A DNA stretch of 64,000 nt, taken from positions 1 through 64,000 of the forward strand of contig JAFXVN010000020.1 of the NCBI GenBank assembly GCA_017524545.1, read 5' to 3'. Position numbers and translations under genes: made by a program. The stretch comes from Bacteroidaceae bacterium (GTDB lineage: Bacteria; Bacteroidota; Bacteroidia; Bacteroidales; Bacteroidaceae). The notes under the pieces were generated by a model. That model made no database searches, was not told the origin of the DNA, and was given only the letters and a program-made list of their open reading frames with translations. Shown in pieces: positions 51,201 to 57,406 of this stretch. Position 1 is the stretch's first letter. The number at the start of each line of letters is the position of its first letter.

Positions 51201-51432
51201 CACGAGCGACAACCGCGAGGGCTGGTGGTGCGCCACAGACTTCGTGCTCAAATATCACGCTATCGACGACCTGACAGCAATCGAGGCAATCCCCCAAAGG
51301 GAAAACGAAGAGAGGGCGTTCTATGACCTAAGCGGCCGCAAACTTCCCATAAAGGGAGATGAGAGTGGCAACTTGCCAAAAGGCATATATATTAAGGTAG
51401 AAGGTGGCAAGGCCGTCCTTCGGGCTTACTAA
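48235..51432 (+). CDS. Secreted asl1/GH128-like glycosidase with C-terminal modules
   Basis: 1065 residues; signal peptide MNRRILIILCLCLPLSIWAA. Residues about 215-460 look like an asl1-type glycosyl hydrolase catalytic core: KTNNEPMNTADD (Asn-Glu-Pro, acid/base), GWRCDIIDLHCYW and GRPVWISEWVWGASW (Glu, nucleophile). Residues about 475-560 are FN3-like (TRLSWYDANGEYNQLMEVQ), about 575-720 a jelly-roll carbohydrate-binding-like module, then helical linker and a second such module (about 845-1010). The tail FYDLSGRK...GIYIKVEGG is sorting-like. Probably an endo-beta-1,3-glucanase-type enzyme, but the substrate is not proven. Follows thyA by 12 bp without a visible terminator. Confidence 0.72.
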   Translation: MNRRILIILCLCLPLSIWAANRKTSVARVTTQVTITDNLDYQITGITPFTDEGLVNIVNTEHAVVIMTKIKPSVAISNWLTHVQIEGEEAVNGSNCQVKLWDKGCIILPYKSGFKPLTVYSEQKYEGESCNTFGTENSGGYMNTLTDAKLNNRIRSFKLKRGYMVTFSTQAKGRGYSRCFIAADKDLEVPTLPPVLDKKITSYRIFKWYDTGKPQLAAAGGDAAACSALNVTSTYTWGTTTSMAPDVENVPHHIYENQPSPSALGACTTSPHMKTNNEPMNTADDPKGKTEDVDAVLANWEDLMATGMRLCSPSSWDGSDYTNGTGYIKRFIDSIDARGWRCDIIDLHCYWPESNFGTIGNWTNTTGRPVWISEWVWGASWNSNGAFASGVTESQNAEVLRRICPVLNSNDCIERYYYWNSERDPSRLYKNGSLTEAGQYYAGISSGLGYNGKYDFIPTTPPQYPPSKFAQRVLSTGKTRLSWYDANGEYNQLMEVQMKDDSGGWVVLDTIRQKETASNYTYTIDNDDENILYRVHLIDLFGKEYYTIDELCLGDAFEIDGEKYYAGGNVFPNGGFDLGFTTWTSGTGQMLAEPQFQVVGDGGFGGGPYLQSHLTGSTNTSAAIKTAIDLVPGENYVYRIASRNGSNYMFFYFSNNGTSLTKQVCRATTDANWHADTYTFNSGEYAYGILSCRALDAKAQIDDLQLRRLFPTREEAVADGIEKARLRAEAQKAYNTAYPFLNDDLDARMNAITGTDMAAMAEVETILDEHLSAIRNKGKTGIITTTLQAIAERPCPEYQEMLGLLNDMNEAQTAQRLNATYNLLNDMLTSNLPFSKATVQPKNPSFAGEKSTGWEVKVGTYKDGDQKAATKFGKTCWNAWWSTTRQDATMEIRQTLSNLNEGYYQLECKAMTEHFCISDQHGYLRSNGAEVVTPVITKAYYDMPVENHWDTLTTTPIYVEPNGSLTLGFVGSKQGAEEGKWHSFGKADGTSDNREGWWCATDFVLKYHAIDDLTAIEAIPQRENEERAFYDLSGRKLPIKGDESGNLPKGIYIKVEGGKAVLRAY

Positions 51433-51453
51433 AGAGGTGGTGTCATAATAAGA

Positions 51454-51540
51454 ACAACGGATTGCACGGATTATACGGATTATCTTAGTTGCTGATTATC
51501 AGCATTGCTAAAATCCGTTTAATCCGTGCAATCCGTTGTG
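51454..51540. repeat. 9-bp-period inverted repeat, second copy with conserved loop
   Basis: Arms 51454-51482 and 51511-51540. The loop sequence ATCTTAGTTGCTGATTATC (51482-51500) is the exact reverse complement of the loop at 5086-5104. Lies between convergent genes. Confidence 0.88.
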
Positions 51541-51548
51541 TTATATCT

Positions 51549-52694
51549 TCAGAAGCGGAAGTCCAGCTGTGCGTCGAAGAAATTGTAGTTGTGCTTGCCG
51601 GGGATGGTAATAGTGCGGTCGTTGACGCGGGCGTACTCCACATTCAGTTGTATGTTCTTCGTGAAATAGTAGTTCACACCCACCTCATACATCGTCTTGG
51701 CACTGTTCCAGCTCTTTTTGCTACGATAGGTTTGGTAGCGGGCCTTGGCATGGAGCTTGCTTTTGATGACCGGCACAATGCCGAGGACATACCAGCCGTC
51801 TGCCTTGTCGCCCTTCGTGTAATCAACGGTGGTGCTCCCCGAACCTTCTGCACCCCATCCCTGGCTATGCAGATACTCGGCGCGGAAAGTGTACTCGTTT
51901 TTGTCGTACTCAACAGAGAGCGCATATCGGTTCTTCCTGATGCTGATTGTCTCGCCTGTTATCGGGTCGGTCATCCCTCCGCGACTTCCCGTCCATCCGA
52001 AAGCACCTATGCGAAGCCCCTGGATGGGCATCACCCACAGGCCGCCAATGAAGTCCTTGCCTTGATTCTTATCCCACATGTTGATGCCCTCGCCGTTGAA
52101 GACACCTCCCTGATAATGCAGCAGGCGACCTCCCGATGCATTCTTAAACAGGTCGCCCTGAATCTGAATGCCAATGTCGCGTCCTGCGGAATTCTTCTCG
52201 CCCGTACGGTCGCCGAAAGCGGAGAGGGCGTTGATGACCAAGGCGTATGCATACCATCCCTGTGTGATGGGATGCGCAGGATTCTCGAAGGTGAAAGGCC
52301 GTTTGAACTGACCGACCTTGATGCGAAACGCATCGAACTTCACCCACTCCGTATAGAGATCGACGAGCATCACCGTGGGTTCACCAGGCCCTTTGGCACT
52401 GGTACCCTGCATCTGAACGCGCCAGTCGAAGTTGCTGATTTTACCGTCTAAGCTCAGACGCATCAGACGAAGGTTGAAATAGTTGTGCTTGTTGTTTTCC
52501 TTGTCCTCAAACTGATACTGCAGCATCCCGTAGCCACTGAGCTTGATTTTATCGTACCATTTGACGGGACGACTTGCGCTGTCCGCTGTCTTCTCTCGTG
52601 CATTGACCGACAGCGTAAAGACTGCCATGAATGCAGCAAAAATGTAAAAAGAAAAGTTTCTTATCATAGTTCTCATAGTATTTGTTATTTGCAT
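51549..52694 (-). CDS. Outer-membrane porin, OprO/OprP-like
   Basis: About 381 residues (in-frame ATGs at 52676 and 52667 give shorter signal peptides; ...FYIFAAFMAVFTLSVNA is the hydrophobic core). Begins KIKLSGYGMLQYQFED and continues with alternating amphipathic strands ending in an aromatic residue (NFFDAQLDFRF), the outer-membrane insertion signature. RVQMQGTS and VGQFKRPFTFE are typical of the phosphate-selective porin O/P family in Bacteroidetes. Substrate specificity is unknown. Stands alone, convergent with the glycosidase gene. Confidence 0.82.
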   Translation of the reverse strand: MQITNTMRTMIRNFSFYIFAAFMAVFTLSVNAREKTADSASRPVKWYDKIKLSGYGMLQYQFEDKENNKHNYFNLRLMRLSLDGKISNFDWRVQMQGTSAKGPGEPTVMLVDLYTEWVKFDAFRIKVGQFKRPFTFENPAHPITQGWYAYALVINALSAFGDRTGEKNSAGRDIGIQIQGDLFKNASGGRLLHYQGGVFNGEGINMWDKNQGKDFIGGLWVMPIQGLRIGAFGWTGSRGGMTDPITGETISIRKNRYALSVEYDKNEYTFRAEYLHSQGWGAEGSGSTTVDYTKGDKADGWYVLGIVPVIKSKLHAKARYQTYRSKKSWNSAKTMYEVGVNYYFTKNIQLNVEYARVNDRTITIPGKHNYNFFDAQLDFRF

Positions 52695-52704
52695 TGCTCT
52701 GCGC

Positions 52705-53010
52705 TTACTGCTCCATCACTTCAATGTAGAAGCTGAACGGACGGAAACCGTCGTTGCAGCTAATCATTGCGCTCATCGGGTTCTGCATCCATCCGTCGAA
52801 GAAGTTGCCTTCGCCCCTTGCTAAAGACTCCACAAACGGCCTCATCGATTCCCATGCAGACGGACATAAACCTTTGGGCTGTTGCCCATCGACGGAAACC
52901 CACTGCTGACCCTCTCTGACATCGCAAGTGTGTTCAATGGGATTCTCATACTTTGCCATCAGGTCAGGATAGACCGTCTGGCGAATAGCTGTGATTCGTA
53001 CCTTGTTCAT
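52705..53010 (-). CDS. TIGR04076 family protein
   Basis: 101 residues: MNKVRITAIRQTVYPDLM...EHTCDVREGQQWVS...KGLCPSAWESMRPFVESLARGEG...MISCNDGFRPFSFYIE. The Cys residues (CDV, LCPSAW, SCNDG) and overall layout match the TIGR04076 family of small Cys-containing proteins of unknown function. 4 bp downstream of the pRiA4b ORF-3 gene on the same strand. Confidence 0.75.
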   Translation of the reverse strand: MNKVRITAIRQTVYPDLMAKYENPIEHTCDVREGQQWVSVDGQQPKGLCPSAWESMRPFVESLARGEGNFFDGWMQNPMSAMISCNDGFRPFSFYIEVMEQ

Positions 53011-53014
53011 AAAA

Positions 53015-53983
53015 TTACCTCCGACTATTTACGTACTCCCAGAAGTCCTCGATGAAACTTTGCTCGTCCTCCAAGTCGTATTCGTCGGGGTCGAAGTATG
53101 GAGCTTCCATCGCGTACCAATCCAGACGTTCTTTTTCTTCGCGAGACTTGCGCTTCTTGCTTCTCAGCATCAGTAAGTCCTCGTATCCCCATACGCCGCC
53201 ACAGTCTTCGGGCGGACAGGCTCCCTGCCCTTTGACCAGCTGCACCTCCCGTGGCTCGTCTGGACCATATTCGCGGATGCCCTTAACCCACACGTCGTGC
53301 ATCCAACTGTCGCCGAAGTCATACTCAAAGACCATTCGGTCGCCTTTCGCGGGCAAAACCTCGGCCAAAGTATAGTCTTCCTCATTGAGATTCCTGTACC
53401 TGTTACCAAAGTCTCCGTACATTCCCTTCATTTCCTCAAGGTCGTTGGAGCTTTTATAAAAGATGTCCTTCTTGCGGAACTGATGCAGATGACAGTCGCC
53501 CCATCCCATCGCATGGATGAGGAACTTGGCCAGCAGAGCCAGGGAGATATTGGAAGGTACCTTCAGCTCACGCCAAATCTTCACGGGTGCATCGTTGAGC
53601 TTGATGCGGAGATGGTATTCCTGCACATCGTCCGTATTGAGGAACAAATGACTGGGCAAATTGTCCGCCTCCTCGTCTTTCATTTCGCTGAGCAGGCGGA
53701 AAGCCTCGCCACGCGGGTCATCCTCATCAAAGGCGAGGTCTCGCTGTTGGAACTCCTCAATGCAGTCCGTGTCTAATGCATGTTTCACCACCTTGTCGGG
53801 GTCGAGACCACCCAAAGCAAGCAAGTCGAATATCTGGTCAATGGACTTGATGCCCAGACTTTCTATCAGTTCCTTGTCTTTTTGGGGCAGCCCTTTCATG
53901 ATTTCCTCGAAGGGGACGCTCTTCATTCCTTCCACCACACCCTTTTCGCGGCTCTGCGGCTTCATCTTGATTATCTTTGCCAT
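53015..53983 (-). CDS. Plasmid pRiA4b ORF-3 family protein
   Basis: 322 residues. The pRiA4b_ORF3 domain covers about 118-280: YHLRIKLNDAPVKIWRELKVPSNISLALLAKFLIHAMGW, HLHQFRKKDIFY, FEYDFGDSWMHDVWVKGI and CPPEDCGGVWGYEDLL. The N-terminal about 110 residues are helical (a DUF/HEAT-like extension). The function is unknown; the family is often found with mobile elements. It forms a pair with the TIGR04076 gene and lies next to the DUF3791/DUF3990 module. Confidence 0.82.
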   Translation of the reverse strand: MAKIIKMKPQSREKGVVEGMKSVPFEEIMKGLPQKDKELIESLGIKSIDQIFDLLALGGLDPDKVVKHALDTDCIEEFQQRDLAFDEDDPRGEAFRLLSEMKDEEADNLPSHLFLNTDDVQEYHLRIKLNDAPVKIWRELKVPSNISLALLAKFLIHAMGWGDCHLHQFRKKDIFYKSSNDLEEMKGMYGDFGNRYRNLNEEDYTLAEVLPAKGDRMVFEYDFGDSWMHDVWVKGIREYGPDEPREVQLVKGQGACPPEDCGGVWGYEDLLMLRSKKRKSREEKERLDWYAMEAPYFDPDEYDLEDEQSFIEDFWEYVNSRR

Positions 53984-53999
53984 CGTGAAATGTTGCTAT

Positions 54000-54256
54000 T
54001 TAATGATTTATTTCTTTTATTACGCGGCACGGATTGCCGACGGCTACGACGTTTGCCGGTATGTCTTTGGCCACGACAGACCCTGCGCCAATGACTGTGC
54101 CGTCGCCAGTCGTCACTCCTGGCAGCACAACAACATTCGCACCAATCCAGCAGCCGTTGCCGATGGTGATGGGCTTCGTGTATGTCCGCCAGCGGTACTC
54201 TCCGCTCTCTGGGTTCCATACCACTCGCCAGCCATGCATTTCTCTAATTCCGTCAT
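54000..54256 (-). pseudogene. Hexapeptide sugar O-acetyltransferase remnant (internal deletion)
   Basis: The last about 60 codons encode the C-terminal beta-helix of a maltose-acetyltransferase-type enzyme (KPITIGNGCWIGANVVVLPGV...VIGAGSVVAKDIPANVVAVGNP). A second frame starting at 54256 encodes MTELEKCMAGEWYG, the family's N-terminal signature, but then runs out of frame with the C-terminal part. About 100 residues, including the catalytic His region, are missing between them. The 54256 ATG overlaps the stop of the upstream gene (TAATG), so it was once the last gene of that operon. Confidence 0.8.
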
Positions 54257-54486
54257 TACACTTCCTCTGTTTTTTTCAGTTCGTTTTCAAGGAAACTATA
54301 GACATAGCCAGAGCTTTGGAAGTAGAGACCGGTCTTGGGGTCGCTGAGTTTCTCGAAAAGGCGCGAGGTATAGACGGCATCGAAAGCCTCCTGCATCGTG
54401 AGACCACGCTCGTCCATCAGACGGGCAATGAGATCTTTCACAATCTCCTCCTTCATGTTCTGAAATTCTGCCTGCGATACGTTCAT
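54256..54486 (-). CDS. Small helical protein in the DUF3791/DUF3990 operon
   Basis: 76 residues: MNVSQAEFQNMKEEIVKDLIARLMDERGLTMQEAFDAVYTSRLFEKL...GLYFQSSGYVYSFLENELKK. Predominantly helical, resembling DUF3791 loosely (a helix pair, then SxLxxKL and YVYSFLENEL). The start ATG overlaps the stop of the DUF3990-like gene (ATGA), implying coupled translation and matched dosage. Candidate antitoxin or accessory subunit; function not known. Confidence 0.7.
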   Translation of the reverse strand: MNVSQAEFQNMKEEIVKDLIARLMDERGLTMQEAFDAVYTSRLFEKLSDPKTGLYFQSSGYVYSFLENELKKTEEV

Positions 54487-54956
54487 AAGACTTTTTGGAG
54501 TTTGTCAATAGCCCGCTGGGTGCAGAAGGCGTATTGAAAGGTGATGCCTTTGATGTGCTGGATGCGGCGCAGGAACTCGTCAAAAGTGATATAGCCCTGC
54601 TTGTAGCGGGTAATCTGCGCGCCGACGCGGTCGTTGGCAATGGGGCCATAGACGATGTCGTAGTCGTGGAGCGTCTGTCCGTGCGGCTCTGTGCGGTGGT
54701 CGTAAACGAAGTGCGCCCATTCTTCGGTAGATGCCTCGATGCGCTTGTTGCGGAACTCTTGGAAGAGTGCCTCGTCAAACTCATAGACGTTGACCACAGG
54801 CTCTGTATCCTCGAACTCGGCACGGAACTGAGCCATCTCCAGCGCCTGTTGACGGTCGTCGGAGAGGTAGAAGGCACGACCGAAGTCCTTGTTGGGCTTC
54901 GACAGGGCAAGGTCGATTTTCGCAATATCAATGGTTGAGCCATGATAAAGCCTCAT
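54483..54956 (-). CDS. DUF3990-family protein, ADP-ribosyltransferase-like
   Basis: 157 residues from ATG 54956, chosen because it overlaps the DUF3791 stop in an ATGA coupling; a further 8 codons upstream are open. MRLYHGSTIDIAKIDLALSKPNKDFGRAFYLSDDRQQALEMA matches DUF3990. The pattern LYHGS, then FGRAFYLS followed by a helix with QA..MA, resembles the H-Y part of an H-Y-E ADP-ribosyltransferase; the catalytic Glu is not certain from sequence alone. The C-terminal ITFDEFLRRIQHIKGITFQYAFCTQRAID is typical of the family. Likely the toxic or modifying component of the operon (inference). Confidence 0.78.
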   Translation of the reverse strand: MRLYHGSTIDIAKIDLALSKPNKDFGRAFYLSDDRQQALEMAQFRAEFEDTEPVVNVYEFDEALFQEFRNKRIEASTEEWAHFVYDHRTEPHGQTLHDYDIVYGPIANDRVGAQITRYKQGYITFDEFLRRIQHIKGITFQYAFCTQRAIDKLQKVL

Positions 54957-55174
54957 AGTGTGCCTCCTTTCCGTTGGCAATACTCCTGTAGTGTCTGGAG
55001 ATTCTCTTCGAGCGAGAGAGTATGCATGATGCCATAGTGCTTCTCGCAGAGAGCTAGTGCGCCGTAGCGGTTGAGGTAACAGTAAGCCTCTGCTTCGCTA
55101 ATCTTCCTCTGCGCAGCAAAGGCCGCCACGAGCAGGACGAGGTATTCTATCTTATTGAGAATGGATGCAGCCAT
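54953..55174 (-). CDS. DUF3791-family small protein
   Basis: 73 residues: ILNKIEYLVLLVAAFAAQRKISEAEAYCYLNRYGALALCEKHYGIMHTLSLEENLQTLQEYCQRKGG. The helical 'A..Y.YL..YGAL..C..HY...HT.S.EE....L' pattern matches DUF3791, which is found beside DUF3990 in many Bacteroidales. First gene of the coupled operon; its -7 box TAACTTTG lies at 55208-55201, 27 bp upstream. Most likely an antitoxin or regulator (inference from size, order and coupling). Confidence 0.8.
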   Translation of the reverse strand: MAASILNKIEYLVLLVAAFAAQRKISEAEAYCYLNRYGALALCEKHYGIMHTLSLEENLQTLQEYCQRKGGTL

Positions 55175-55214
55175 AAACGTCGTTTATTTCTTTTTCGCCA
55201 CAAAGTTACAAAAA

Positions 55215-55249
55215 AAATCCCAAAGCAAGATTGTTTTGCTTTGGGATTT
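55215..55249 (-). terminator. Rho-independent terminator ahead of the DUF3791 promoter
   Basis: AAATCCCAAAGCAA pairs with TTGCTTTGGGATTT; on the minus strand it is followed by TTTTTT. It isolates the DUF3791 operon from upstream minus-strand transcription. Confidence 0.85.
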
Positions 55250-55385
55250 ATGACATATTGGGGGAGGTTGCTCGCTACATGGTCGTTTAACCCAAATCTC
55301 TAATGACCGATTTGGGTTTATAAAGCACAACATGAAGTGGAAGTGCTACCTAACGAAACGATTGTAATACAAAGATAGGAGAATA

Positions 55386-55490
55386 CATAAAACTTCGGGA
55401 GCCCGTCGCTGAATCACCAGCGTTGGCCTCCCGAAGCTTTTTTCTATAAAAACACCCGACAGCTTGGAATCCAGAGGCTACCGGGAATGA
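55386..55490 (-). ncRNA. Candidate small RNA of about 105 nt
   Basis: A good promoter (TTTG-N20-TATCTTTG, 55528-55497) faces left with no ORF downstream. The predicted transcript starts near 55490 with hairpin CCCGGTAGC...GCTGTCGGG (55485-55455) followed by TTTTTA. It ends with a longer hairpin, GCTTCGGGAGG...CTCCCGAAG (55436-55393), followed by TTTTA. No Rfam-type family was recognised by eye. The same final hairpin also has a T-run on the plus strand, so a terminator for rightward transcription is the alternative. Confidence 0.35.
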
Positions 55491-55587
55491 ACCCTGCAAA
55501 GATAGACTTTATTTCTGATACTTGCAAATTTTCCGCAATGTTTTTGCTTATGCTGGGCGTTTTTGATGAATAATTAACACTTCGCGA

Positions 55588-55938
55588 CTAAATCGACATG
55601 ATTTTGTAGCTGCATGTGCCCACGTGGTCAAGGCCGTATAGCAGTGAGCCGCTGTCGATTCCCATCCACAGAAAGAGCGTCATGATGTGGGCGTAGATGG
55701 TTAGGCAATATGAGGTGTCGATGGCTCCTGTCATCTTGTTGAAACAGATAGGCTCGTGGTGGGCAATACGGTTGCGGAGCGTCACCTCGAAGCAGCTGAC
55801 GAGGGTAAACATCTCCTGCGACAGCCGCAGGTTGCAGCGGTAGAGCATCATGGCACGGCGGGTGTCGCCATTGCAAGCCGCGACGTACTTGCCCAGTCTT
55901 TCGGCAGAGAAAGCGTCCTCGAAGTTTACGTATGTCAT
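55588..55938 (-). pseudogene. Abi-family protein with large in-frame internal deletion
   Basis: 116 residues. The N-terminus (RLGKYVAACNGDTRRAMMLYRCNLRLSQEMFTLVSCFEVTLRN) and the C-terminus (RIAHHEPICFNK...LFLWMGIDSGSLLYGLDHV) both match Abi_2-type proteins, but these parts are normally separated by about 100 residues. The joint falls between two 'LRN-I' sequences that occur in both places in full-length members (FEVALRNAID and LRNRIAHHEP), which suggests recombination between short repeats. The reading frame is preserved, so a mini-protein may still be made. Abortive-infection proteins trigger cell death or dormancy on phage infection. Confidence 0.75.
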
Positions 55939-55960
55939 AATATGATGGCGCTCGGTTTGC

Positions 55961-56704
55961 TCAAAGCTTCATCACCCGCTTCAACTCCAGGTTCTCGTAA
56001 CCCTCGGGGCAGTGGGTGGAGAGATAGACGGTGGGATTCTGCTGGATGAACTCGCGGACGCGGTCGAGGGTTTCGCGGGCTGCATCCTTGTCCTCGAAGA
56101 TGATTGAGAGCTTGTTGGCTTTCAGGGCTGCGTCGCAGTAGGTCACATCGCCGTGCATCATGTAATAGAGGCCATCCAGTTCGGCGATGACGATGCTGTT
56201 GCCCTTGGTGTGACCTTTGGCTTCGATGAACCAAACGCCATCGGCAACCTTCTCGGCACGGGGGAAGTTCTTGTATGATTCCTTGTACTCGGAACGGACG
56301 ATGTTTTCGCCTTCCAGCTTCATTGCGTCGGCTTCTTCGGGCGAGATATAAATCTTGGCGTTGGGGAAGTTCCCGATAACTCCTGTGTGGTCGGGATGCT
56401 TGTGGGTAATGAGAATCTTCGTCACCTGCTCGGGTTTGTAGCCCAGCTCGGCGAGGCCGTCCATGTAGTCCTTCACCTTCTCGCCCATGTAGAGCGGACT
56501 GCCGAGCTTCTTGGCTGGTGCGGCAAACTCCTTTGGCAGTCCCGTATCGACCAGTATCACCTCGTCGCCCATGTCGATGAGGAAGTTCTGGAGCGAGCTG
56601 CGGTAGATGATTTGTTCGTCTGTACCTTCCTTTGATTCACCGCCGAAGGCAAACGGCTGGTTCATAAAACCGCCTTCGAACAAGCGGATAGCTTTGATTT
56701 CCAT
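55961..56704 (-). CDS. Metallo-beta-lactamase fold hydrolase
   Basis: About 247 residues (an ATG at 56710 adds two). The MBL motif THKHPDHTG (H-x-H-x-D-H), the later GHTKGN (His), HGDVTYCD (Asp) and STHCPEG (His) complete the dinuclear metal site. The N-terminal part resembles the AHL-lactonase/AttM group but nothing proves a lactone substrate. Next to the ACT-domain gene on the same strand. Confidence 0.85.
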   Translation of the reverse strand: MEIKAIRLFEGGFMNQPFAFGGESKEGTDEQIIYRSSLQNFLIDMGDEVILVDTGLPKEFAAPAKKLGSPLYMGEKVKDYMDGLAELGYKPEQVTKILITHKHPDHTGVIGNFPNAKIYISPEEADAMKLEGENIVRSEYKESYKNFPRAEKVADGVWFIEAKGHTKGNSIVIAELDGLYYMMHGDVTYCDAALKANKLSIIFEDKDAARETLDRVREFIQQNPTVYLSTHCPEGYENLELKRVMKL

Positions 56705-56828
56705 ATACATGATAGTTTTTAGGGTTGGTTCAATGTTATAATCGTATTCTTAACCACGCTCGGCGTATCCATCATGTTGACAGCGATGCCAGTTGTCGAT
56801 GAACTTGCAATGCGTGATTTTCAAGAAA

Positions 56829-57227
56829 TCAGCAGAACTCTTGTAAGGACTTTTCTTTGATGACTTGCTTCGTGCGTTCCGTGTCGGACGTGCGGAACAC
56901 GAGGATGCCCTTGCCTGAAAGGAGGAAGGAATACATGTAGGCAATGCTGATGTCGGCCTCTGCGAAGAGAGCCAGCACACGGGCTGCTTCTCCAGGTTTG
57001 TCTTCGAGCTGGATGGCAAAGACATCGGTGATGGTCGCGGTGATACCCTGCTCCTTCAACACGATGAAAGCACGCTCGGGGTCGTCGCAGATGATGCGAT
57101 AGATGCCGAAGTCCTGCGTGTCGGAAATGGTGGAGGCGATTATCTGGATGCCTGCCCCTTTGAGTGCGTTCAGCACGGTCAACAGTGTGCCACGCTTGTT
57201 CTCGATGAATATAGATAGCTGTTTCAT
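56829..57227 (-). CDS. Tandem ACT-domain protein
   Basis: 132 residues with two ACT domains: KQLSIFIENKRGTLLTVLNALKGAGIQIIAS... (1-65) and FAIQLEDKPGEAARVLALFAEADISIAYMYSF... (about 68-130). The ENKRG and EDKPG turns are amino-acid-binding signatures. Stand-alone ACT pairs of this type commonly neighbour phenylacetate-CoA ligases and ior genes in anaerobes and may sense an aromatic amino acid. Encoded downstream of paaK with a 126-bp inverted repeat between them. Confidence 0.85.
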   Translation of the reverse strand: MKQLSIFIENKRGTLLTVLNALKGAGIQIIASTISDTQDFGIYRIICDDPERAFIVLKEQGITATITDVFAIQLEDKPGEAARVLALFAEADISIAYMYSFLLSGKGILVFRTSDTERTKQVIKEKSLQEFC

Positions 57228-57262
57228 GTTTTTAATTGGGAGTTAAAATGGAAGTTATATTA

Positions 57263-57388
57263 GGAAGTTAAAGATGGAGTTAACTCGCTTCGCTCGTGGA
57301 CAATAGTTTGTTCGCCCAAAATGGTATCGTCCAGTGCATAGCGCTTAACTTCCATGAGCGAAGCGAATTAACTTCCACTTTAACTTCC
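57263..57388. repeat. 126-bp inverted repeat with 38-bp arms
   Basis: Left arm 57263-57300 (GGAAGTTAAAGATGGAG...) and right arm 57351-57388 differ at only a few positions after reverse complementation. The loop is 50 nt. The arms contain heptamer-like AAGTTAA units and the palindromic CGCTTCGCTC / GAGCGAAGCG core. It lies between paaK and the ACT gene. Confidence 0.85.
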
Positions 57389-57406
57389 ATTATTACTTCA
57401 TATTTA

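Larger units (their letters stand above)
55175..55587. other. 413-bp intergenic region with promoters, hairpins and terminators
   Basis: No coding sequence. In minus-strand order: a promoter (TTTG 55528-55525, 20-bp spacer, TATCTTTG 55504-55497), two hairpins with T-runs (55485-55455 and 55436-55393), a second -7 box TATCTTTG (55377-55370), a hairpin AACCCAAATC/GATTTGGGTT (55289-55318), a terminator (55215-55249) and the DUF3791 -7 box (55208-55201). Confidence 0.65.
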
